This document shows positions 44,521 to 54,031 of a DNA stretch of 64,000 bases, one piece after another (position 1 is the first letter of the stretch; every line of letters begins with the position of its first letter). The notes under the pieces were generated by a model, which worked only from the letters and a program-made list of their open reading frames with translations, searched no databases and was not told where the DNA came from. The position numbers were made by a program, and so were the translations under genes. This DNA comes from WTFY01 sp011523795 (GTDB lineage Bacteria; Pseudomonadota; Gammaproteobacteria; UBA4575), in assembly GCA_965207475.1 (NCBI GenBank), contig OZ242278.1, positions 1,488,001-1,552,000 of the forward strand, read 5' to 3'.

Positions 44521-46538
44521 TGCTTGGGCTGACTATTGATAGCTTGGATATTTCGGTCAACACAAATAGCGGTACATTCTCTTGTTCTATATCACTAGGG
44601 TACGGTCTAAATATAATTCGTGCCGAGAACACTTCAGGAAAGTCAACATGTGTAAACGCAATTGCCTATGGTCTCGGTATGGAGGCCATCCTAGGACCGA
44701 TCAGAAATCGGCCATTTCCAAAGTCATTATATGAAGATATTTTTGACACCAAAGCTGATCAGAATCCATCTTTCGTCCGTGATTCTAATGTTGCATTGGA
44801 GATTAGAAATAGTGAGGGTAAGAAAGCCAGCTTGCGGAGAGACATTTTGGGTAATGACCGGAAGATTTGTGTTGGATCCGGAGGAGAAGAGAAGGATTAT
44901 TTTTTAGGCGCTTCGGGTCAGGTCGGGTCGGCAGTCAGCGAGAGAGGCTTTCATCGCTGGCTTACGGACTTCATAGGTTGGAAACTGCCCACAGTTGTCA
45001 AGTATGACGGTAAAGACACCACTCTTTATCTTGAATGTATTTTCCCGTTGTTCTTTGTCGAGCAGAAACGAGGTTGGTCAGAGATACAGGCCAATATACC
45101 AACTCATTACGGAATCAAAAGCGTTAAACGTGCAGCTGCGGAATTTTGTTTGGGAATAGATAGCTTTGAATTCGAAAAGAAGGTTATTGGCCACAAGAAT
45201 AATATAGATAAAGCGGAGTCTGAATGGGAGAATATAATTTCTGCAGCGGAAGTGGTTGCAGAAATTAATTCTGTTGAGCTAGGCAGAATCCCACCAATTG
45301 ACAAGTATCAGGACTCTAACAATATTCATTTCTCGTACCTTGAAGGGGACACGCTAATTAGCGTGTCCGAGCAACACAGATCACTCAGCAGACTAGTTGA
45401 AAGATTTTCAGAGGATATATCTGCTACCACTCCTGGAAATGAAAAGATTGATGTTCAAAATGCGCTATTACGGAAGCTCCGCAGAGAGCTTGAGGAAGCA
45501 ACTCAATCGATCGAGGTCACTATGCTAGCTGTATCAGTAGCAGAGAATAAAATTTCTACGCTGAAACATGATCTTGACCAATATCAGCAATTGAAACGGT
45601 TAAGAACCGTCGGCAGCAAAATCGAGGCAGACTTGGAGACCCGGAAATGTCCAATTTGTGAAAGCGACCTGTACGATACGTTGGGCAATAGGACAGTCAA
45701 AAGGCAGCCAATGACTCTTGAGGAAAATATTGATTTTCTCAAAAACCAAATTGATTTTTTTGTAAATATCCGAAGAAAGGAGATATCCCAGCTAGAGGAC
45801 TTTCGAGCGCGATCTCGGCTTGTCTCACGTAAGATTGAAGTCGAGTCAGAGAAGCTTAAAGAAATTCATGAGGATATCGACGATGTGCACGGAGCAACGA
45901 AGTCACTTTTGCGCGAGAAAATTCAGGTTGAAACTGCACTCAGGGAAGTCGTAAAGCTAAAAATCATGCTTGATGAATTGCGAGAGCGAGCGCAGAAAGT
46001 ACACAATCAATGGTCAACAGCAACTGAGGCATTGAAACTGCTGAGGAAAAAATCAAATATCGACAGCAGGGCATTAATTATTGGGAAGCTGGATTCGATG
46101 ATTCGAGCTAACCTCGCCTCATTCCAGTTCAACCCATCTGCAATCAGCTCAATTTCAATTTCTCATCAGACCTTTCGGCCTGAGCAAGAAGGATACGATA
46201 TTGTCGCTGAGACATCGGCCAGCGATTATATTCGTATAATCTGGGCTTACACTCTTGCACTGATGGAACTAGCAGGAAAAGAGGAAGAAATAAAACATGG
46301 TGGTTTTGTTGTTTTTGATGAACCTAGACAACATGAGGCAAGTAAGATTAGCTTTTCCAGTTTGATAGATAAGGCATCGATGTCAGCAGGATACAACGGG
46401 CAAGTGATATTCTCGACCAGTTTAGAAGAAGACATACTTTCTAAGTCTTGCGAAGGAAAAGATGTAAATCTGATCTGCTTTGACGATTATATATTGACAT
46501 CTGAAACAGATTCAGACACCAGCAAGACACCTAGTTAG
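44520..46538 (+). CDS. ABC-3C ATPase, RecN/Rad50-like with zinc hook
   Basis: A 672-residue ATPase starting at GTG 44520. Walker A is NTSGKST (Lys 41), Walker B FVVFDEP (Asp 600, Glu 601) followed by RQHEAS. Between them lie two long coiled-coil arms meeting at a single CPIC hook (Cys 377, Cys 380), as in Rad50 and RecN-like proteins; two subunits would share one zinc. QKRGWSEIQANIPTHYGIKS is typical of the group. Such ATPases act on DNA ends or DNA-bound complexes and are thought to trigger the effector upon sensing foreign DNA. It is the last gene of the coupled trio. Confidence 0.87.
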   Translation: MLGLTIDSLDISVNTNSGTFSCSISLGYGLNIIRAENTSGKSTCVNAIAYGLGMEAILGPIRNRPFPKSLYEDIFDTKADQNPSFVRDSNVALEIRNSEGKKASLRRDILGNDRKICVGSGGEEKDYFLGASGQVGSAVSERGFHRWLTDFIGWKLPTVVKYDGKDTTLYLECIFPLFFVEQKRGWSEIQANIPTHYGIKSVKRAAAEFCLGIDSFEFEKKVIGHKNNIDKAESEWENIISAAEVVAEINSVELGRIPPIDKYQDSNNIHFSYLEGDTLISVSEQHRSLSRLVERFSEDISATTPGNEKIDVQNALLRKLRRELEEATQSIEVTMLAVSVAENKISTLKHDLDQYQQLKRLRTVGSKIEADLETRKCPICESDLYDTLGNRTVKRQPMTLEENIDFLKNQIDFFVNIRRKEISQLEDFRARSRLVSRKIEVESEKLKEIHEDIDDVHGATKSLLREKIQVETALREVVKLKIMLDELRERAQKVHNQWSTATEALKLLRKKSNIDSRALIIGKLDSMIRANLASFQFNPSAISSISISHQTFRPEQEGYDIVAETSASDYIRIIWAYTLALMELAGKEEEIKHGGFVVFDEPRQHEASKISFSSLIDKASMSAGYNGQVIFSTSLEEDILSKSCEGKDVNLICFDDYILTSETDSDTSKTPS

Positions 46539-46791
46539 ACTAAAGTTCAAACGACGATAGTAGCTAAAATATACTTAAGGACAGAGTACCTCTGAGACCA
46601 ATCCATTTTAATATTTAACGATGGATTTCGGCATATTCCTGTATTGAAAAGCACCAAACTGCTGTCAATGTTTCAGGGTTTGAGTGACTAAGGGTCATGC
46701 TCGTGGCGAAAAAGGTTAGAATCCTAAGGATTGATAAGGTCGCAGCTACAAGTCATGAATTTTGAAAATCTTTACATGAAGATAGCTATTC
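46539..46791. other. Gap with inverted repeat AATCCAT / ATGGATT
   Basis: No gene is supported here. Perfect 7-base arms at 46600-46606 and 46621-46627 enclose an AT-rich 14-base spacer; this could end the ABC-3C transcript or serve the next promoter. The arm sequence matches the putA dyad by chance or common regulator; I cannot tell. Confidence 0.4.
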
Positions 46792-47778
46792 ATGAGAGCT
46801 AAAGAACCTTTCTTGATTGCACATCTTTCTGATCTGCATTTAACGCCAAATGATGACAAGGGACGCACAGAGGTATCACTTCCTGGAAAAAAGCTCTACG
46901 GAATGAATCATGCTTTTAGGAAAATATTAAAGACAAAAAATGTTCAAAAGTCTGATCTAATACTTATTACAGGCGATATAACCGATTTAGGAGATCGTGC
47001 ATCATGGAAGGTCTTTTATAAGGCACTAAAAAACTCTGGTTTAGAAAAGAAGACATTAGTCGTTGCGGGTAATCACGATGTGTGTGATATGGATTGGGAC
47101 ATTGGCTTGGCTGATTTCATAAATACGTTGACAAAAAAAAGACAGCAAAAACAACTAGAACGCTTACGGGATAATTTAGGTAGTATTAATCAACGCAAGA
47201 TTTATCCTTGGAGTGACATCGTAGACGCAAAAGAACGTCGAGTGATGGTAATAGGGATAGACACAAACCATTCTGGGCACTATGGACTAGTAGATAATGC
47301 CGTAGGCCGAATTGGAGAAGCTCAACTAGCGAAATTAGAACTGATTCTTAAAAAACACAGCAGGGAAACTGATAAGGTAAATTTTATTCCTGTAAAAATA
47401 ATTGCATTGCACCACAGTCCTAATCTGCCAAAGTATGAAACGCTAGTACGACGTGGTCTAGCTAAGGATCGCAATGCGCTCGACCGATTATGGGGAAAAT
47501 CTAGAGGCTTATATACCCGCTGGACACATCAGATACCTCCATATGATAGGCGTAAACTAAGAGAATTATGTGTGAAACATAAGGTTAGATTATTAGCTCA
47601 CGGGCATATGCACGAAGCCATGGATAGGAGAGTTAACAGTGTAAGAATAATTGGAGCTCCAGCTACTACGCAACCTCTCAGTAGGACTGGCGATAAGACA
47701 AAATATCAATATTTCAGCTATAGGATAAGTGGAGTTAGTAACCGATTAAAGCCAGAATTAATAACAGTTACAATGTAG
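46792..47778 (+). CDS. Calcineurin-like metallophosphoesterase
   Basis: A 328-residue phosphoesterase with all metal motifs in order: LSDLHLTP, TGDITDLGD, VAGNHDVCD, LHHSP and HGHMHE. These bind two metal ions and act on phosphodiesters or monoesters of nucleotides, nucleic acids or proteins. No signal peptide. The C-terminal TTQPLSRTGDKTKYQYFSYR is a beta-rich end seen in the bacterial family. It is monocistronic inside the island, between the ABC-3C set and an insertion sequence. Its substrate cannot be read from sequence; a nucleotide-signal or DNA substrate in defence is possible. Confidence 0.85.
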   Translation: MRAKEPFLIAHLSDLHLTPNDDKGRTEVSLPGKKLYGMNHAFRKILKTKNVQKSDLILITGDITDLGDRASWKVFYKALKNSGLEKKTLVVAGNHDVCDMDWDIGLADFINTLTKKRQQKQLERLRDNLGSINQRKIYPWSDIVDAKERRVMVIGIDTNHSGHYGLVDNAVGRIGEAQLAKLELILKKHSRETDKVNFIPVKIIALHHSPNLPKYETLVRRGLAKDRNALDRLWGKSRGLYTRWTHQIPPYDRRKLRELCVKHKVRLLAHGHMHEAMDRRVNSVRIIGAPATTQPLSRTGDKTKYQYFSYRISGVSNRLKPELITVTM

Positions 47779-47831
47779 TTGAGAAGACTCAGTGAAAATA
47801 TAAGAAATCAAGAATGTATATTTCAAAAGTG

Positions 47832-48703
47832 TCAAGCCCCCTGAATATGTACCAGTGTTTGTGAGAGAGTTGGAACGGTAGTTTCCGGCACAGGTGACCG
47901 GTGATCCAGGGATTGATGAGGTCTAATGTGATTGTACTGGTGGACCCATTGCGTGATTACAGACTGAGTTTCATTCAGTGAGTAAAAGGCCTCCGTATCC
48001 AGCACTTCGTCTCGAAGTGTGCTATTGAAGCATTCGTTATATCCATTCTCCCAGGGACTGCTCGGGTAGATGTAGATCGGTTCAACATGGACCTTGCGTA
48101 GCTATGCCTGCAGTACACCGGCCTTGAACTCGCTACCGTTGTCACTGCAGATATACTTCGGCTTTCCGTGTCGTATGAAGCACTCACTCAAGGTCTCCAG
48201 TACTTCCTGCGAAGTCAGCTGGACACTGCGCATTTACTGTGATGCACTGACGTGTATATTCACCGATAATGGTGAGCATCTTGTAGCGACGTCTTTGAAA
48301 CAGCCGGTCCTGAACAAAGTCCACACTCCAGATATGGTTCGGATACAAGGGCTGCATTCTGATGATGGAATGCTGATGATCGTATAGTCGTTTGCGGGGC
48401 TTGTGACACCTCGGGATCTGAAGCCCTTCTTCGCGCCACAGGCGTTCGACCTTCTTGTGATTGATGTGCCAGCCCTCGGTTCGCAGGAGTGCAGTGATCT
48501 TGCGATACCCGTATCGGTCATACCGCTTGGCCAGGCGAATGAGGGCGAGTCGCAGGGCATCCTCAGCGTCATTCATTCGCCTGGATGCATAGCGCTGGGT
48601 ACTGCGGGGTTGATCCAGTACCTGGCACGTTCGGTGTTCACTGCTGCCTAGACGTTGGCGTACGTGGATTACTGTGTCGCGTACTTGTTCTGGACTTACC
48701 CCC
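47832..48703 (-). pseudogene. IS3-family orfB transposase, broken
   Basis: The DDE integrase domain can be read in pieces. The first frame has YGYRKITALLRTEGWHINHK, HIWSVDFV (first Asp) and GEYTRQCI. A one-base shift near 48235 leads to LTSQEVLETLSECFIRHGKP, SDNGSEF (second Asp), an in-frame TAG where Trp is usual (LQA-stop-LRK), then SSPWENGYNECFNSTLRDE with the catalytic Glu and HIRPHQSLDHRSP. Frameshift and stop make it inactive. Confidence 0.85.
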
Positions 48704-48709
48704 TGTGTC

Positions 48710-48985
48710 CTAAAAAAAACCCAGGGCTTCCTTCAGTATGCTCTTGTCCAGCTCAAGGTCCGATACAATCCTGCGTAAGCGCTGATTCTCTTTTTCCAGG
48801 TCCTTACAGCGCTTGACCTCGGTACGGCCCATACTGCCGTACAATAGCTTGCGCCACCGGTAATAGCTCTTGTCGCTGACCCCCAGGCTGCGACAGGCCT
48901 CCTCCGTATTCATGCCTCCGCTGATCTTGACCTCAATCGCCCGCAGTAAATTGATAATCTCCGACTCCTTGAATCGCTTGCGCAT
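48710..48985 (-). CDS. IS3-family orfA transposase subunit
   Basis: A 91-residue helix-turn-helix protein: MRKRFKESEIINLLRAIEVK, GMNTEEACRSLGVSDKSYYR, then a leucine zipper (LEKENQRLRRIVSDLELDKS) and ILKEALGFF. It would bind the IS ends. The frame ends in a run of eight T, the kind of site where IS3 elements shift frame into orfB. Here the downstream frame does not follow by a simple -1 shift, so the run may have changed length. Intact by itself, but its partner is broken. Confidence 0.88.
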   Translation of the reverse strand: MRKRFKESEIINLLRAIEVKISGGMNTEEACRSLGVSDKSYYRWRKLLYGSMGRTEVKRCKDLEKENQRLRRIVSDLELDKSILKEALGFF

Positions 48986-49180
48986 GATGATCCCCTGATA
49001 TCAACCTCTTACGAGAGTCTGGCACTATGATCTGGATCAAGTTTAGGGGGCAGGACACTTCTGGCTGAGGTAGCTAAACGGTACTATTGTGGGCCCGTGT
49101 GAGAAATATATAGCAGCCTACAAATTTCTATTTGCTATATAGAAAGTTATACAACCTCCACTACATGTAAACTTTTCTCA

Positions 49181-50659
49181 TCAATCGGTGACATGCACCA
49201 CCATAGTAATAGAACTAAGGACCCGCCCTTCTCGATCAATCGTTGAAAACTCTCCATTGTTGTAGAAAAAATGGGCGGCATCAGGTAGAGATTCTGGTGG
49301 AAAGGGCCTAACTGCACGAGGATTGTGAAACACTTGTAACTCATCTCCCCAGTACTCCTCATACTTCGGATCATTCAAATCCGCTTTGAATGGGATGCCA
49401 CGTACTGCTGCAGGATCAGAATCATACTGGAATCCAATTCGATAATATTTGTGATTTTCTGGTGCAAATCCAGCCAGAACCCCAATTCGATCAAATTTTG
49501 CAATGGTGCCAGCATTTGAAAAAATTATTGCAGAGATATTTTCAGCATTTGGCAAATCAAAAAATCCTGATGGGATGGTCTTTCCGTTGTAAGTATGTTC
49601 GGTAACCAGTTCATTCAGGAATACCATCTCACCGTCGTACACTTGAACACTGACACGGTTCCCGTAAAGATAGGGATAAAGTCCACCTTGACTGTATGTC
49701 ATGGAACCTAGAGATTCCTCACCTTCCTTATGATAATCAGCAAGTGCTATCGCAAACGGTATATTATCGACACAAGGCATCTCCCAATAATGCCGGCCAA
49801 ATGCATCAACTTTATTAAGTTTTGACGTCAATGATGAACCAAATTTCATCGGCATATAATTGCTTAAAAAGTTGGCCACCTCCTCTGGAGTTTCTGGGTT
49901 AGGATGATTGGATAAGGGGCCGGAAGTCGATGGAGCAATGGTAGTTGCTTCAACAGCGAAACTAAACCATGGACTACTAACTATGAAGTCCGGAGCTTTT
50001 TGATGCTTAACATCATAACCTTGATCACGAAGCATAGCCCACAGATAAATTTCCCATAATCTTTGGTTAAACTGGCTCTCCTGAAATTCCTTCACTAAAT
50101 TAGGATCAAAATCCAACAACCAAGGTGAAATTGCAGCTAATGCTCTTTTCGCAGGCTGGCGTCCCGGTCTGTCTCTGAGTTCGCGATAGAACGGGTGAAG
50201 TTGTTCATCAGGAACCCCTCGATCTTCCATTAAGTTAAGTGCCTTATTGGGCTCATCGCCTTGGGGTTCACAGCCGGTAAATACAGGGTCTTGGCTCTTG
50301 TTGATTATTGCATTTCGAAGCTGCAGTGTTGCTAATTGCTCTGAAGATAGGCTTACACCAAGATCAATGCAGCGAAACATACCAACGCAGTCCCTAACCA
50401 ACATAATCCAGCCAAAATCTTGGTCAGCCCTGTCTAGAATGACTACTCCTAAAATGTCGCCATTTTCACTGGACCACCAAGACAATTCTTTCGAAACAGC
50501 GCGTGTCGCTGCCATCCTTGTTCCAATGGCTAGCAAGTCGAAAAGAGCACGACTAACAGGCTTAACAGCTGTTGAATGTTCCTTACTCTCTGGACTTTGC
50601 CTACCAAATTTCTTGCGTATGTGAGTATAAAGAGAGAACAAAAGCGGTTTCAGGGTCAT
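49181..50659 (-). CDS. Uncharacterised protein with PD-(D/E)XK-like core
   Basis: A 492-residue soluble protein. The central part has LWEIYLWAMLRDQGYDVKHQ, then PDF (Asp 224) and FAVEATT (Glu 237): the order helix, PD, strand, E of restriction-like folds, but with Ala-Thr after the Glu where x-Lys is usual, so activity is uncertain. Later HYWEMPCVDNIPFAIALADY and SMTYSQGGLYPYLYG are patterns of a widespread unnamed family. The ATG at 50659 overlaps the stop of the integrase frame (ATGA), so it was coupled to integrase expression. It may act in element maintenance or defence. Not a signal-peptide protein. Confidence 0.75.
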   Translation of the reverse strand: MTLKPLLFSLYTHIRKKFGRQSPESKEHSTAVKPVSRALFDLLAIGTRMAATRAVSKELSWWSSENGDILGVVILDRADQDFGWIMLVRDCVGMFRCIDLGVSLSSEQLATLQLRNAIINKSQDPVFTGCEPQGDEPNKALNLMEDRGVPDEQLHPFYRELRDRPGRQPAKRALAAISPWLLDFDPNLVKEFQESQFNQRLWEIYLWAMLRDQGYDVKHQKAPDFIVSSPWFSFAVEATTIAPSTSGPLSNHPNPETPEEVANFLSNYMPMKFGSSLTSKLNKVDAFGRHYWEMPCVDNIPFAIALADYHKEGEESLGSMTYSQGGLYPYLYGNRVSVQVYDGEMVFLNELVTEHTYNGKTIPSGFFDLPNAENISAIIFSNAGTIAKFDRIGVLAGFAPENHKYYRIGFQYDSDPAAVRGIPFKADLNDPKYEEYWGDELQVFHNPRAVRPFPPESLPDAAHFFYNNGEFSTIDREGRVLSSITMVVHVTD

Positions 50660-51847
50660 CTTGCACCTGTTTTCAGATCATGGAGATAGTCTGACCACAC
50701 TTGCATCATTTTCTGTCGTTTAGACAAGTGAGCTGTACGATTGTAGGCTCTCCCATTCGGACCCCGTACCCTATGGGCAAGCTGGTGTTCAATATAGTCA
50801 GGACGGAAATTCAGTATTTCATCGAGTATCGTGCGGGCCATCGCACGAAATCCGTGACCACTCATCTCCTCCTTACTAATTCCCATGCGTCGCATTGCAG
50901 CTAATATTGCATTGTCGCTCATAGGTTTGTCACCTTTAGGATTTCTGGCACTGGGGAATACATACCTTCCATTACCTGTGAGTGGCCTCAATTCCTGCAA
51001 AATCTCAACCGCTTGTTTAGAGAGAGGCACAATATGCTGAGTTTCCGTTTTTGTGACCATAAAGCGCCATTCAGCATTATCCAGATCAATGCCTGTCCAC
51101 TGTGCATGACGAAGTTCATCAGGGCGTACAAAAAGTAGTGGTGCAAGGCGTAAAGCACAACGAACTGGTAATGTTCCTTCGTACCCATCCAGTGCTCTAA
51201 GGATCTCACCCACCTTCTTGGGCTCAGTCACAGAGGCAAAGTGCTCCCTTTATACGGGAGTCAATGCACCTCGCAAATCACTTGACGGGTTGTATTCGGC
51301 ACGTCCCGAAACAATCGCATAACAGAACACCTGATTGCAAATGCCTATTAGACGATGAGCAGTCTCCAAAGCACCACGCTTTTCTACTCTTTGCACGGTA
51401 TCCAGCAGCAGGGGTGGAGTAATTTTGGAAATCGCTATATTCCCAATCCAAGGGAAATGTCTCTTTCCAGTCTGCTTATTACCCGGTCTGCATGACTGGT
51501 CGACCAGTTGGGTGCATGCTTGGAAAACCATTCTCTAGCTATAGCTTCAAACCTATTTGTGTTTTGTTTAGCCTTGGCATTCTTTTCTGACTTGCGGTGT
51601 TCATTGGGGTCAATACCGTTGGCTAACAACTTGCGTTCTTCGCCACGCCGTATGCGTGCTTCTTTTAATGGCACATCAGGGTAGGTGCCAAGAGATATCC
51701 TGTTCTCCTTACCTTCAAAGCGATATTTCAACCGCCACCACTTTTCTCAACTTGGTGCGACTTCAAGGTACAGCCCCTACCATCAAACATCTTTCTGGCT
51801 TTCTCACCAGGTTTGGCATTTCGAATGGCAGTGTTAGTTAAGGCCAT
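50656..51847 (-). pseudogene. P4-type tyrosine integrase, frameshifted
   Basis: The start ATG 51847 begins MALTNTAIRNAKPGEKARKM, the usual P4-integrase N-terminus. The frame then breaks near FDGRG and continues as a different frame with an in-frame stop (LYLEVAPS-stop), then KYRFEGKENRISLGTYPDVP, FEAIAREWFSKHAPNW. It breaks again before WIGNIAISKITPPLLLDTVQ and once more before EPKKVGEILRALDGYEGTLP. The catalytic residues survive in pieces: Arg (RPDELR), His-x-x-Arg (HGFRAMAR), His (HQLAHRV), Tyr (AYNRTAH). It lies next to the tRNA, as expected for the island integrase. At least three lesions make it inactive. Confidence 0.88.
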
Positions 51848-51863
51848 GGGGCAACTCTCATAA

Positions 51864-51887
51864 AATATTGGATTTGTCCCCAATATT
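51864..51887. promoter_or_regulatory. Dyad AATATTGG / CCAATATT upstream of the integrase
   Basis: Perfect 8-base arms with an 8-base spacer, 17 bases before the integrase start, followed by two copies of TTGCCCCC. It is a plausible operator or recombinase arm-binding site. The remaining AT-rich stretch to 51972 shows no gene. Confidence 0.45.
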
Positions 51888-51972
51888 GCCCCCAGTTGCC
51901 CCCCGTATGTCTATAAATCTTATAAAATCATAATAGACATTAATTGTATTTAACTTATTGTATTAACGGAAT

Positions 51973-51997
51973 AAAAAAGCCGTCTTTAAACGGCTTT
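51973..51997 (-). terminator. Rho-independent terminator of tRNA-Ile2
   Basis: Read on the minus strand, AAAGCCG and CGGCTTT form the stem (loop TTTAAAGA) followed by a T run, 12 bases after the CCA end. A similar hairpin sits beside the displaced copy at 38691, so the island brought its own terminator with its tRNA half. Confidence 0.85.
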
Positions 51998-52008
51998 GGA
52001 TATTGATT

Positions 52009-52085
52009 TGGTGGGCCCGGTAGGACTCGAACCTACGACCAAAGGATTATGAGTCCTCTGCTCTAACCAACTGAGCTACAGGCCC
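52009..52085 (-). tRNA. ileX: tRNA-Ile2 (anticodon CAU, lysidine type)
   Basis: A 77-base cloverleaf including encoded CCA. The acceptor stem GGGCCTG pairs with CGGGCCC (one G-U pair); the D arm is GCTC/GAGC, the anticodon loop CTCATAA, the T arm GTAGG/CCTAC with loop TTCGAGT. A CAT anticodon can be Met or Ile2. Ile2 is preferred because ileX lies next to rpoD in E. coli and the same neighbour is present here; TilS would modify the C to read AUA. The 3' half (52012-52054) is the island attachment site. Confidence 0.85.
52012..52054 (-). repeat. attR: 43-bp attachment repeat inside the tRNA gene
   Basis: Identical to 38726-38768. It restores the tRNA 3' half after integration, so the tRNA stays functional. 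The crossover must lie within these 43 bases, probably near the anticodon loop as for P4-type integrases. Confidence 0.93.
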
Positions 52086-52110
52086 GGGGGAAGTACTGTT
52101 ACAGGAAATT

Positions 52111-53940
<1,830 letters not shown>

Positions 53941-54031
53941 TCGAAACTTGTCGCCTCCGGTTCAAGATTTGGCTAACCGAACCTGTAATTTTATCATAAC
54001 ATGCATGACCGGGATAGTATGACCCGAGACT

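Larger units (their letters stand above)
47827..49060 (-). mobile_element. IS3-family insertion sequence, degenerate
   Basis: About 1.23 kb with terminal inverted repeats: AAGTGTCAAGCCCCCTGAA at the left and, read inward from the right, AAGTGTCCTGCCCCCTAAA. Inside are orfA and a damaged orfB on the minus strand, in the order and with the motifs of the IS3 family. No matching target-site duplication flanks the ends (TTCAA and CTGGC), which points to old age or later rearrangement. With orfB broken it should not transpose alone. Confidence 0.8.
38726..52054. mobile_element. Genomic island integrated in tRNA-Ile2
   Basis: A 13.3-kb insert bounded by 43-bp direct repeats, with a tyrosine-integrase gene next to the repaired tRNA. 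Base composition is visibly more AT-rich than the GC-rich flanks. Cargo in order: PD-(D/E)XK protein, integrase relic, membrane protein plus secreted nuclease, broken coiled-coil gene, ABC-3C set, metallophosphoesterase, IS3-family element, large PD-(D/E)XK-like protein, broken integrase. No transfer or replication genes are seen. With the integrase broken, the island is probably fixed unless helped in trans. Confidence 0.92.

Noticed and set aside
44520..46538. Rad50/SbcC or RecN housekeeping ATPase
   Set aside because: Too short for SbcC, no SbcD partner, and the small middle component upstream points to an ABC-3C system.
48700..48725. Functional programmed frameshift linking orfA and orfB
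   Set aside because: The eight-T run does not place orfB in the -1 frame, and orfB is broken further on.
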